Shown: one piece after another, positions 1 to 9,024 of the stretch
Layout of the letters: the number at the start of each line of letters is the position of its first letter
How positions within the stretch are numbered: position 1 is the stretch's first letter
Source of the DNA: Rhopalosiphum padi
Lineage: Eukaryota > Arthropoda > Insecta > Hemiptera > Aphididae
DNA length: 64,000 nucleotides
Assembly: GCF_020882245.1 (NCBI RefSeq)
Contig: NW_026869996.1
Span: forward strand, 8,482,969-8,546,968
Direction: 5' to 3'
The notes under the pieces: generated by a model
Seen by the model: the letters and a program-made list of their open reading frames with translations, nothing else
What the model was told of the DNA's origin: nothing
Database searches by the model: none
Translations under genes and position numbers: made by a program

Positions 1-71
1 ATATATACACCAACAGAGGGCGTGAGCGTCGCCGTAGTGGGGACGACATCCGTCGGCCGAACCGCCTCAGA
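1..71 (+). other. CpG-rich leader (unit 1; recurs at every unit start)
   Basis: Bases 11-70 hold 41 G or C out of 60 and nine CpG dinucleotides, in otherwise A+T-rich DNA. The segment appears unchanged at the start of all 20 units. It directly precedes the ATG at 72 and is open in that frame back to 15 bases before the unit start (from 3042 for unit 2), giving an Arg-rich run upstream of the Met. It is open in the next frame as well, as expected for GC-rich DNA. It may be a 5' UTR, an upstream coding exon or a captured fragment; its end CCGCCTCAG also resembles a splice acceptor. I do not recognise its source. Confidence 0.8.
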
Positions 72-221
72 ATGAAACTAGATAGTTGTGTGGCGTTCAC
101 CGTACTGCTGTGTATCGTAACGGGTCGTTGTTTTTACTTAGCTTTTGAGTCTACTCGTTATTTTTTAATTAAGATTTTTGATATTATAAACGGATTGTTC
201 ATATTTTATGCCCGAAGTTAA
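72..221 (+). CDS. Candidate signal-peptide exon / 49-aa ORF, unit 1
   Basis: The ORF opens MKLDSCVAFTVLLCIVTGRC. It has a charged n-region (K2, D4), a hydrophobic core at about residues 7-16 and small or polar residues after it, as in a secretory signal peptide. It continues with hydrophobic AT-encoded residues and ends at TAA 219-221. G+C drops sharply after about 130, so the true coding part may stop near residue 18-20; a weak GTAACG donor lies at 117. The strongest donor, GTAAGT at 227, lies six bases past the stop and in phase 2, the phase of exon A. The ATG is the first after the leader. Function is unknown; a secreted micro-exon-gene-like product is the best guess. Confidence 0.45.
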   Translation: MKLDSCVAFTVLLCIVTGRCFYLAFESTRYFLIKIFDIINGLFIFYARS

Positions 222-226
222 CACAA

Positions 227-232
227 GTAAGT
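227..232 (+). other. GTAAGT splice-donor-like site (unit 1; recurs)
   Basis: CAA|GTAAGT matches the consensus donor at positions +1 to +6. A 155-nt exon from ATG 72 to 226 would end in phase 2. The site is also the first base of the diverged 183-bp monomer: it aligns with the GTTAGTG that starts monomers in blocks 1 and 2. Confidence 0.45.
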
Positions 233-411
233 GTCTTGATCCTTGACTACTAGATCAAGAAAATGATTCTAATTTATAATTTTTAACTTTCATTTTTTTC
301 ATTTTACCTGATATTTTTACTTCATAAAAACTATAAAATATGATTTTATAAGTTAATTTTGACGAATAATACAACTTAACATTTTTTCGTATTGAAAAGG
401 AGCGATTTTCA
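227..411 (+). repeat. Diverged relic of the 183-bp monomer (unit 1; recurs)
   Basis: This stretch aligns along its length with the block monomers. Shared anchors include AAGAAAATGATTCTAATTTA, CTTCATAAA-ACTATAAAA and AATTTTGACGAAT. It carries many substitutions and is about 185 bp. It is the only monomer on the 5' side of exon A and clearly older than the rest. The minus-strand 63-codon open frame over this region recurs only because the DNA recurs. Confidence 0.8.
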
Positions 412-781
412 GTTGTTTTACAAATGTATTTTTTAGTTACACTCATAATACATTTGAATTCCTTCTACAAAACATTCTGGTATATTTGTACTATCTTTTA
501 TGGCTTATCATAATTATTATTTATTATCATCTGTTATAAATGTTTTGCAGTTTTACATTCGTATTTGTATTTAAGTTTCAATTGTAAATTCCTTTCATGT
601 ATTTTGTATAAAAATGAAGTTTGTCTGTTAGTTTATGTTTTGATAGTTTCCACTTCTGAATTACTCAGTGTTGTCCACGTACTAGTTGTTATATAAAAAT
701 TGTCGTCCTCCTTATGGTATCTAGTAGTGACATTTTGTCCTCCAACCATTATACATATTTAACTTACTATTTTTTTTTTAG
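412..781 (+). other. AT-rich intron-like stretch before exon A (unit 1; recurs)
   Basis: This is unique within the unit and not made of recognisable monomers. It ends in a 10-T run and AG (780-781), a strong polypyrimidine acceptor. Several internal AGs follow T-rich tracts (411-412 and 549-550). Nothing coding is convincing here except the small candidate exon at 551-583. Linked variants lie here: GTTATAAATG or GTTAAAAATG, and TATATAAAAA or TATATGAAAA. Confidence 0.6.
551..583 (+). other. Candidate 33-nt symmetric micro-exon (unit 1; recurs at unit start +550)
   Basis: The segment lies between an acceptor-like TGTTTTGCAG and a donor-like GTAAAT (584-589). It is a multiple of three. It is open only when entered in phase 2 and leaves in phase 2, which fits both the GTAAGT donor at 227 and exon A. 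The reading is F-T-F-V-F-V-F-K-F-Q before the junction codon. The other obvious frame hits TAA. Short symmetric exons are characteristic of schistosome micro-exon genes, but chance splice-like sites are common in AT-rich DNA. Unit 11 carries substitutions at the acceptor (GCAG followed by A) and inside. Confidence 0.25.
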
Positions 782-932
782 ATGGCTGTACACCAGATAT
801 ACTCAGGACATATTGAGACATGAATTACCATTTCTACCATATGGGAAAGTTTCAACATCCTACGTTGAAAATGGACTAGATGATCCTGATAATAATAATA
901 GTTTTATGCATAGTACGAGTAATGGATATTGA
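782..932 (+). CDS. Candidate exon A, unit 1
   Basis: The exon starts after a T-run and AG. Its first base completes a codon (phase 2), followed by 49 codons and TGA. The peptide runs W-L-Y-T-R-Y-T-Q near its start, then HELPFLPYGKVSTSYVENGL, then an Asp/Asn-rich and Ser/Asn tail ending NGY. It has no membrane segment. It is about 77% identical to exon B by hand alignment, with one 1-base indel near its start. In phase 0 it would read MAVHQIYSGHIET then stop, so phase 2 is preferred. No AATAAA follows within 40 bases. The family is not recognised. Confidence 0.4.
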
Positions 933-970
933 ATATAATTGATAGTCAATTAATAGTAGTGTAACAAAAA

Positions 971-1702
971 GTTAGTGTCATGAAATCCAGACCATTAGAT
1001 TAAGTATATGATTCTTATTTAACATTACCAACTTCCATATATATCATATAAGCTGATACTTCATAAACACTATAAAACATGTTTTTATATGATTATTTTG
1101 ACTCGTATTTTAAATTCATATTTTTAACTGCTTATAAAACAGTGAATTCTCAAGTTAGTGTCATGAAAGTCAGACCATTAGATTAAGAAAATTATTCTAA
1201 TTTACCATTATTAACTAGCATACATTTCATTTAAGCTGATACTTCAATAACGCTATAAAACATGATTTTATATGATAATTTTGACGAATATTAAAAATTC
1301 ATTTTTTTAACTGTTTATAAATCAAACAATTCTCAAGTTAATCTCTTGAAACCTGGACCACTATATTAAGAAAATGATTCTAATTTACCATTATTAACTT
1401 CTATAGATATTATGTAAGCTGATTCTTCATAAACACTAAAAAACATGCTTTTTTATGATAATTTTGACGAATATTAAAAATTCATTTTTTTAACTGTTTA
1501 TAAAACACACAATTCTCATGTTAATCTCTTGAAACCTGGACCACTATATTAAGAAAATGATTCTAATTTAAAATTAATAATTTGCATATTTTTCATTTAA
1601 GCTGATGCTTTATAAACACTATAAAACATGTTTTTATATGATTATTTTGACTCGTATTTTATATTCATATTTTTAACTGCTTATAAAATACTGAATTCTC
1701 AA
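971..1702 (+). repeat. Block 1, 4 x 183-bp monomers (a b d e), unit 1
   Basis: Monomers start at 971, 1154, 1337 and 1520, each exactly 183 bp. Types named here: a begins GTTAGTGTCATGAAATCC (or TGTAATCC); b begins GTTAGTGTCATGAAAGTC; c has GGACCACTTTATT and AAAAACTAGC; d has ACTTCTATAGATATTATG and ATGCTTTTTTATG; e has TTAAAATTAATAATTTGC and ends near CTTATAAAATACTG. Confidence 0.95.
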
Positions 1703-1749
1703 GTTATTCTTTAACAATTATACATTATTAACTTACTACATTTTTTCAG

Positions 1750-1878
1750 ATGGACGTATGTCAGATCACTCAAGGCATGCAGAAACATGAATTCACATTT
1801 CTACCATTTAAGAAAGTATCAACATCCTATGCTGAAAATGGACTAGAAGATACTGCTAATAATATTGGGTTTATATAA
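1750..1878 (+). CDS. Candidate exon B, unit 1
   Basis: It lies after TTTTTTCAG (1741-1749). In phase 0 it reads 42 codons: MDVCQITQGMQ, then KHEFTFLPFKKVSTSYAENG, then LEDTANNIGFI, and TAA. It aligns codon for codon with exon A from the T-Q pair onward. Exon A has CAT where B has TAA, and both share a further TGA seven codons later, so B looks truncated relative to A. AATAAA at 1956-1961, 78 bases past the stop, makes this a plausible terminal exon. Upstream phase requirements conflict with exon A by one base. Confidence 0.38.
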   Translation: MDVCQITQGMQKHEFTFLPFKKVSTSYAENGLEDTANNIGFI

Positions 1879-1955
1879 TGTGCGTGTAAGGGTTATTGAA
1901 TATAATTGATAGTAAATTAATGGCAGTGAAACAATTGAGATTTGTTAATAATCTG

Positions 1956-1961
1956 AATAAA
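1956..1961 (+). promoter_or_regulatory. AATAAA polyadenylation signal after exon B (unit 1; recurs)
   Basis: A canonical AATAAA lies 78-83 bases beyond the exon B stop in every unit (unit 2: 4830-4835). The matching region after exon A lacks one. AATAAA by chance is common in AT-rich DNA. Confidence 0.35.
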
Positions 1962-1967
1962 ATTTTA

Positions 1968-3056
1968 GTTAACACCTTTGACTTGTAATTTTCATTCTTA
2001 AGAGTTACCATTATTAACTTGCAACCATTTCATTTAAGCTGATACTTCAATAACATTTTAAAACATGCTTTTTTATGATAATTTTGACGAATATTAAAAA
2101 TTTAATTTTTTTTAACTGTTTATAAAACACACAATTCTCATGTTAATCTCTTGAAACCTGGACCACTATATTAAGAAAATGAATTTAATTTACCATTATT
2201 AATTTGCATACATTTCATTTAAGCTGATGCTTCATAAACACTATACAACATTATTTTATATGATAATCTTTACGAATATTAAAAATTCAAATTATTATCT
2301 GCTTATAAAACACTCAATTCTCAAGTTAATCTCTTGAAACCTGGACCACTATATTAAGAAAATGATTCTAATTTACCATTATTAATTTACATACATTTCA
2401 TTTAAGCTGATACTTCAATAATGCTATAAAACATGATTTTATATGATAATTTTGATGAATATTAAAAATTCATTTTTTTAACTGTTTATAAAACAAACAA
2501 TTCTCAAGTTAATCTCTTGAAACCTGGACCACTATATTAAGAAAATGATTCTAATTTACCATTATTAACTTCTATAGATATTATGTAAGCTGATTCTTCA
2601 TAAACACTAAAAAACATGCTTTTTTATGATAATTTTGACGAATATTAAAAATTCATTTTTTTAACTGTTTATAAAACACACAATTCTCATGTTAATCTCT
2701 TGAAACCTGGACCACTATATTAAGAAAATGATTCTAATTTACCATTATTAATTTGCATACATTTCATTTAAGCTGATGCTTCATAAACACTATAAAACAT
2801 TATTTTATATGATAATCTTTACGAATATTAAAAATTCAAATTATTATCTGCTTATAAAACACTCAATTCTTAAGTTAGTGTCATGAAATCCAGACCATTA
2901 TATTAAGTAAATGATTCTTATTTACTATTATTAACTTCTATAAATATTATGTTAGCTGATTCTTCATAAACACTTCAAAAACATGTTTTTATATGATAAG
3001 TTTGAGAAACATATGAATTCCTATTTTAATCTGCTTATAAAACAGTCAAATATTAA
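1968..3056 (+). repeat. Block 2, six monomers (174 + 5 x 183 bp), unit 1
   Basis: Monomers begin at 1968 (174 bp), 2142, 2325, 2508, 2691 and 2874. The first is the most diverged; the fourth is type d; the last begins GTTAGTGTCATGAAATCC and runs into the next leader. Block 2 is 1,089 bp in every unit except unit 3, in contrast with variable block 1. Confidence 0.95.
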
Positions 3057-3063
3057 ATATATA
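3046..3063 (+). promoter_or_regulatory. TATA-like AT run before the leader (unit 2; recurs)
   Basis: The junction AATATTAAATATATACACC sits directly upstream of the GC-rich leader in every internal unit. It is the only AT-alternating run immediately 5' of the signal-peptide ORF and could act as a TATA element. In DNA this AT-rich such a match is weak evidence. Confidence 0.2.
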
Positions 3064-3127
3064 CACCAACAGAGGGCGTGAGCGTCGCCGTAGTGGGGAC
3101 GACATCCGTCGGCCGAACCGCCTCAGA

Positions 3128-3277
3128 ATGAAACTAGATAGTTGTGTGGCGTTCACCGTACTGCTGTGTATCGTAACGGGTCGTTGTTTTTACTTAGCTT
3201 TTGAGTCTACTCGTTATTTTTTAATTAAGATTTTTGATATTATAAACGGATTGTTCATATTTTATGCCCGAAGTTAA
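3128..3277 (+). CDS. Candidate signal-peptide ORF, unit 2
   Basis: Same translation as the unit 1 copy. Here the upstream sequence is visible: the frame is open from 3042, after a TAA at 3039-3041, so the Arg-rich leader reading joins the Met without a stop. Confidence 0.45.
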   Translation: MKLDSCVAFTVLLCIVTGRCFYLAFESTRYFLIKIFDIINGLFIFYARS

Positions 3278-3838
3278 CACAAGTAAGTGTCTTGATCCTT
3301 GACTACTAGATCAAGAAAATGATTCTAATTTATAATTTTTAACTTTCATTTTTTTCATTTTACCTGATATTTTTACTTCATAAAAACTATAAAATATGAT
3401 TTTATAAGTTAATTTTGACGAATAATACAACTTAACATTTTTTCGTATTGAAAAGGAGCGATTTTCAGTTGTTTTACAAATGTATTTTTTAGTTACACTC
3501 ATAATACATTTGAATTCCTTCTACAAAACATTCTGGTATATTTGTACTATCTTTTATGGCTTATCATAATTATTATTTATTATCATCTGTTAAAAATGTT
3601 TTGCAGTTTTACATTCGTATTTGTATTTAAGTTTCAATTGTAAATTCCTTTCATGTATTTTGTATAAAAATGAAGTTTGTCTGTTAGTTTATGTTTTGAT
3701 AGTTTCCACTTCTGAATTACTCAGTGTTGTCCACGTACTAGTTGTTATATGAAAATTGTCGTCCTCCTTATGGTATCTAGTAGTGACATTTTGTCCTCCA
3801 ACCATTATACATATTTAACTTACTATTTTTTTTTTTAG

Positions 3839-3989
3839 ATGGCTGTACACCAGATATACTCAGGACATATTGAGACATGAATTACCATTTCTACCATATG
3901 GGAAAGTTTCAACATCCTACGTTGAAAATGGACTAGACGATCCTGATAATAATAATAGTTTTATGCATAGTACGAGTAATGGATATTGA
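3839..3989 (+). CDS. Candidate exon A, unit 2
   Basis: Same peptide as unit 1; one synonymous change (GAT to GAC, Asp). The acceptor T-run is one base longer (11 T). Confidence 0.4.
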
Positions 3990-4027
3990 ATATAATTGAT
4001 AGTCAATTAATAGTAGTGTAACAAAAA

Positions 4028-4576
4028 GTTAGTGTCATGTAATCCAGACCATTAGATTAAGTATATGATTCTTATTTAACATTACCAACTTCCATATATA
4101 TCATATAAGCTGATACTTCATAAACACTATAAAACATGTTTTTATATGATTATTTTGACTCGTATTTTAAATTCATATTTTTAACTGCTTATAAAACAGT
4201 GAATTCTCAAGTTAGTGTCATGAAAGTCAGACCATTAGATTAAGAAAATTATTCTAATTTACCATTATTAACTAGCATACATTTCATTTAAGCTGATACT
4301 TCAATAACGCTATAAAACATGATTTTATATGATAATTTTGACGAATATTAAAAATTCATTTTTTTAACTGTTTATAAAACACACAATTCTCATGTTAATC
4401 TCTTGAAACCTGGACCACTTTATTAAGAAAATGATTCTAATTTACCATTAAAAACTAGCATACATTTCATTTAAGCTGATACTTCAATAATGCTATAAAA
4501 CATGATTTTATATGATTATTTTGACTCGTATTTTATATTCATATTTTTAACTGCTTATAAAATACTGAATTCTCAA
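4028..4576 (+). repeat. Block 1, 3 monomers (a b c/e), unit 2
   Basis: The third monomer (4394-4576) is chimeric. Its 5' part is type c (CACTTTATT, AAAAACTAGC) and its 3' part type e (ATTATTTTGACTCG, AAAATACTG). Confidence 0.92.
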
Positions 4577-4623
4577 GTTATTCTTTAACAATTATACATT
4601 ATTAACTTACTACATTTTTTCAG

Positions 4624-4752
4624 ATGGACGTATGTCAGATCACTCAAGGCATGCAGAAACATGAATTCACATTTCTACCATTTAAGAAAGTATCAACATC
4701 CTATGCTGAAAATGGACTAGAAGATACTGCTAATAATATTGGGTTTATATAA
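4624..4752 (+). CDS. Candidate exon B, unit 2
   Basis: Same peptide as unit 1, with TAA at 4750-4752 and AATAAA at 4830-4835. Confidence 0.38.
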   Translation: MDVCQITQGMQKHEFTFLPFKKVSTSYAENGLEDTANNIGFI

Positions 4753-6001
4753 TGTGCGTGTAAGGGTTATTGAATATAATTGATAGTAAATTAATGGCAG
4801 TGAAACAATTGAGATTTGTTAATAATCTGAATAAAATTTTAGTTAACACCTTTGACTTGTAATTTTCATTCTTAAGAGTTACCATTATTAACTTGCAACC
4901 ATTTCATTTAAGCTGATACTTCAATAACATTTTAAAACATGCTTTTTTATGATAATTTTGACGAATATTAAAAATTTAATTTTTTTTAACTGTTTATAAA
5001 ACACACAATTCTCATGTTAATCTCTTGAAACCTGGACCACTATATTAAGAAAATGAATTTAATTTACCATTATTAATTTGCATACATTTCATTTAAGCTG
5101 ATGCTTCATAAACACTATACAACATTATTTTATATGATAATCTTTACGAATATTAAAAATTCAAATTATTATCTGCTTATAAAACACTCAATTCTCAAGT
5201 TAATCTCTTGAAACCTGGACCACTATATTAAGAAAATGATTCTAATTTACCATTATTAATTTACATACATTTCATTTAAGCTGATACTTCAATAATGCTA
5301 TAAAACATGATTTTATATGATAATTTTGATGAATATTAAAAATTCATTTTTTTAACTGTTTATAAAACAAACAATTCTCAAGTTAATCTCTTGAAACCTG
5401 GACCACTATATTAAGAAAATGATTCTAATTTACCATTATTAACTTCTATAGATATTATGTAAGCTGATTCTTCATAAACACTAAAAAACATGCTTTTTTA
5501 TGATAATTTTGACGAATATTAAAAATTCATTTTTTTAACTGTTTATAAAACACACAATTCTCATGTTAATCTCTTGAAACCTGGACCACTATATTAAGAA
5601 AATGATTCTAATTTACCATTATTAATTTGCATACATTTCATTTAAGCTGATGCTTCATAAACACTATAAAACATTATTTTATATGATAATCTTTACGAAT
5701 ATTAAAAATTCAAATTATTATCTGCTTATAAAACACTCAATTCTTAAGTTAGTGTCATGAAATCCAGACCATTATATTAAGTAAATGATTCTTATTTACT
5801 ATTATTAACTTCTATAAATATTATGTTAGCTGATTCTTCATAAACACTTCAAAAACATGTTTTTATATGATAAGTTTGAGAAACATATGAATTCCTATTT
5901 TAATCTGCTTATAAAACAGTCAAATATTAAATATATACACCAACAGAGGGCGTGAGCGTCGCCGTAGTGGGGACGACATCCGTCGGCCGAACCGCCTCAG
6001 A

Positions 6002-6151
6002 ATGAAACTAGATAGTTGTGTGGCGTTCACCGTACTGCTGTGTATCGTAACGGGTCGTTGTTTTTACTTAGCTTTTGAGTCTACTCGTTATTTTTTAATT
6101 AAGATTTTTGATATTATAAACGGATTGTTCATATTTTATGCCCGAAGTTAA
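6002..6151 (+). CDS. Candidate signal-peptide ORF, unit 3
   Basis: Same 49-codon reading as unit 1; TAA at 6149-6151, donor-like GTAAGT at 6157. Confidence 0.45.
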   Translation: MKLDSCVAFTVLLCIVTGRCFYLAFESTRYFLIKIFDIINGLFIFYARS

Positions 6152-6711
6152 CACAAGTAAGTGTCTTGATCCTTGACTACTAGATCAAGAAAATGATTCT
6201 AATTTATAATTTTTAACTTTCATTTTTTTCATTTTACCTGATATTTTTACTTCATAAAAACTATAAAATATGATTTTATAAGTTAATTTTGACGAATAAT
6301 ACAACTTAACATTTTTTCGTATTGAAAAGGAGCGATTTTCAGTTGTTTTACAAATGTATTTTTTAGTTACACTCATAATACATTTGAATTCCTTCTACAA
6401 AACATTCTGGTATATTTGTACTATCTTTTATGGCTTATCATAATTATTATTTATTATCATCTGTTAAAAATGTTTTGCAGTTTTACATTCGTATTTGTAT
6501 TTAAGTTTCAATTGTAAATTCCTTTCATGTATTTTGTATAAAAATGAAGTTTGTCTGTTAGTTTATGTTTTGATAGTTTCCACTTCTGAATTACTCAGTG
6601 TTGTCCACGTACTAGTTGTTATATGAAAATTGTCGTCCTCCTTATGGTATCTAGTAGTGACATTTTGTCCTCCAACCATTATACATATTTAACTTACTAT
6701 TTTTTTTTTAG

Positions 6712-6862
6712 ATGGCTGTACACCAGATATACTCAGGACATATTGAGACATGAATTACCATTTCTACCATATGGGAAAGTTTCAACATCCTACGTTGAAA
6801 ATGGACTAGATGATCCTGATAATAATAATAGTTTTATGCATAGTACGAGTAATGGATATTGA
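6712..6862 (+). CDS. Candidate exon A, unit 3
   Basis: Same peptide as unit 1, Asp codon GAT. The open frame extends upstream through the T-run to an ATG at 6623, but that part is intron-like. Confidence 0.4.
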
Positions 6863-6900
6863 ATATAATTGATAGTCAATTAATAGTAGTGTAACAAAAA

Positions 6901-7632
6901 GTTAGTGTCATGAAATCCAGACCATTAGATTAAGTATATGATTCTTATTTAACATTACCAACTTCCATATATATCATATAAGCTGATACTTCATAAACAC
7001 TATAAAACATGTTTTTATATGATTATTTTGACTCGTATTTTAAATTCATATTTTTAACTGCTTATAAAACAGTGAATTCTCAAGTTAGTGTCATGAAAGT
7101 CAGACCATTAGATTAAGAAAATTATTCTAATTTACCATTATTAACTAGCATACATTTCATTTAAGCTGATACTTCAATAACGCTATAAAACATGATTTTA
7201 TATGATAATTTTGACGAATATTAAAAATTCATTTTTTTAACTGTTTATAAATCAAACAATTCTCAAGTTAATCTCTTGAAACCTGGACCACTATATTAAG
7301 AAAATGATTCTAATTTACCATTATTAACTTCTATAGATATTATGTAAGCTGATTCTTCATAAACACTAAAAAACATGCTTTTTTATGATAATTTTGACGA
7401 ATATTAAAAATTCATTTTTTTAACTGTTTATAAAACACACAATTCTCATGTTAATCTCTTGAAACCTGGACCACTATATTAAGAAAATGATTCTAATTTA
7501 AAATTAATAATTTGCATATTTTTCATTTAAGCTGATGCTTTATAAACACTATAAAACATGTTTTTATATGATTATTTTGACTCGTATTTTATATTCATAT
7601 TTTTAACTGCTTATAAAATACTGAATTCTCAA
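6901..7632 (+). repeat. Block 1, 4 monomers (a b d e), unit 3
   Basis: Exact 732 bp. Same monomer order as unit 1. Confidence 0.93.
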
Positions 7633-7679
7633 GTTATTCTTTAACAATTATACATTATTAACTTACTACATTTTTTCAG

Positions 7680-7808
7680 ATGGACGTATGTCAGATCACT
7701 CAAGGCATGCAGAAACATGAATTCACATTTCTACCATTTAAGAAAGTATCAACATCCTATGCTGAAAATGGACTAGAAGATACTGCTAATAATATTGGGT
7801 TTATATAA
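7680..7808 (+). CDS. Candidate exon B, unit 3
   Basis: Same peptide as unit 1. AATAAA at 7886-7891. Confidence 0.38.
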   Translation: MDVCQITQGMQKHEFTFLPFKKVSTSYAENGLEDTANNIGFI

Positions 7809-7897
7809 TGTGCGTGTAAGGGTTATTGAATATAATTGATAGTAAATTAATGGCAGTGAAACAATTGAGATTTGTTAATAATCTGAATAAAATTTTA

Positions 7898-8803
7898 GTT
7901 AACACCTTTGACTTGTAATTTTCATTCTTAAGAGTTACCATTATTAACTTGCAACCATTTCATTTAAGCTGATACTTCAATAACATTTTAAAACATGCTT
8001 TTTTATGATAATTTTGACGAATATTAAAAATTTTATTTTTTTAAACTGTTTATAAAACACACAATTCTCATGTTAATCTCTTGAAACCTGGACCACTATA
8101 TTAAGAAAATGAATTTAATTTACCATTATTAATTTGCATACATTTCATTTAAGCTGATGCTTCATAAACACTATACAACATTATTTTATATGATAATCTT
8201 TACGAATATTAAAAATTCATTTTTTTAACTGTTTATAAAACAAACAATTCTCAAGTTAATCTCTTGAAACCTGGACCACTATATTAAGAAAATGATTCTA
8301 ATTTACCATTATTAATTTACATACATTTCATTTAAGCTGATACTTCAATAATGCTATAAAACATGATTTTATATGATAATTTTGATGAATATTAAAAATT
8401 CATTTTTTTAACTGTTTATAAAACAAACAATTCTCAAGTTAATCTCTTGAAACCTGGACCACTATATTAAGAAAATGATTCTAATTTACCATTATTAATT
8501 TGCATACATTTCATTTAAGCTGATGCTTCATAAACACTATAAAACATTATTTTATATGATAATCTTTACGAATATTAAAAATTCAAATTATTATCTGCTT
8601 ATAAAACACTCAATTCTTAAGTTAGTGTCATGAAATCCAGACCATTATATTAAGTAAATGATTCTTATTTACTATTATTAACTTCTATAAATATTATGTT
8701 AGCTGATTCTTCATAAACACTTCAAAAACATGTTTTTATATGATAAGTTTGAGAAACATATGAATTCCTATTTTAATCTGCTTATAAAACAGTCAAATAT
8801 TAA
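7898..8803 (+). repeat. Block 2, five monomers, unit 3 (one fewer than all others)
   Basis: The block is 906 bp, exactly 183 less than elsewhere. Monomers start at 7898, 8072, 8255, 8438 and 8621. The type d monomer that normally stands fourth is absent. Confidence 0.92.
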
Positions 8804-8874
8804 ATATATACACCAACAGAGGGCGTGAGCGTCGCCGTAGTGGGGACGACATCCGTCGGCCGAACCGCCTCAGA

Positions 8875-9024
8875 ATGAAACTAGATAGTTGTGTGGCGTT
8901 CACCGTACTGCTGTGTATCGTAACGGGTCGTTTTTTTTACTTAGCTTTTGAGTCTACTCGTTATTTTTTAATTAAGATTTTTGATATTATAAACGGATTG
9001 TTCATATTTTATGCCCGAAGTTAA
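8875..9024 (+). CDS. Candidate signal-peptide ORF, unit 4 (C20F)
   Basis: A G-to-T change gives GGTCGTTTTTTTTAC, replacing Cys20 with Phe just after the hydrophobic core. The rest matches unit 1. Confidence 0.42.
   Translation: MKLDSCVAFTVLLCIVTGRFFYLAFESTRYFLIKIFDIINGLFIFYARS

Larger units (their letters stand above)
1..3056 (+). repeat. Unit 1, 3056 bp
   Basis: Reference unit: block 1 is a b d e and the T-run is 10. Linked markers: GTTATAAATG, TATATAAAAA, exon A codon GAT, and CATGAAATCC in monomer a. Units 5 and 7 carry the same set. Confidence 0.97.
3057..5930 (+). repeat. Unit 2, 2874 bp
   Basis: Relic monomer 3283-3467, block 1 4028-4576, block 2 4842-5930. T-run is 11. Monomer a has CATGTAATCC and exon A has GAC, the alleles of units 8-19, although the unit lies among left-hand types. 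Unit 8 matches it in length and markers. Confidence 0.97.
5931..8803 (+). repeat. Unit 3, 2873 bp
   Basis: Block 1 6901-7632, block 2 7898-8803. T-run 10. The only unit with a short block 2. It shares with units 4 and 6 a block 2 patch where ATTCATTTTTTTAACTG replaces ATTCAAATTATTATCTG (about 8214), and TTTTATTTTTTTAAACTG near 8031. Confidence 0.97.

Noticed and set aside
1..71. Hammerhead ribozyme or tRNA-derived SINE in the leader
   Set aside because: I looked for a hammerhead core (CTGATGA...GAAA) and tRNA A/B boxes and saw no convincing match.
227..232. Second start at ATG 208 leading into GTAAGT
   Set aside because: It gives only six codons and leaves in phase 1, which runs into a stop soon after entering exon A.
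255..446. Minus-strand 63-codon ORF repeated in all 20 units
   Set aside because: It lies over the diverged satellite monomer and intron-like DNA, is Lys/Ser/Tyr-rich as expected from AT-rich sequence, and has no recognisable motif. Its conservation equals that of the whole unit.
714..781. N-terminal extension of the exon A frame (ATG at 714, or 6623 in unit 3)
   Set aside because: It reads through the polypyrimidine tract as Phe-Phe-Phe and is broken in units with 11 Ts. The exon A boundary at the AG is more plausible.
1154..1336. TATAAAAC in each monomer as repeated promoters
   Set aside because: The motif recurs because the monomer recurs, and AT-rich DNA yields TATA-like strings freely; no initiator or coding sequence follows.
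1..3056. Transposon or retroelement as the basis of the unit
   Set aside because: No terminal inverted repeats, LTRs, target-site duplications or transposase/reverse-transcriptase reading frames are visible. Units abut directly.
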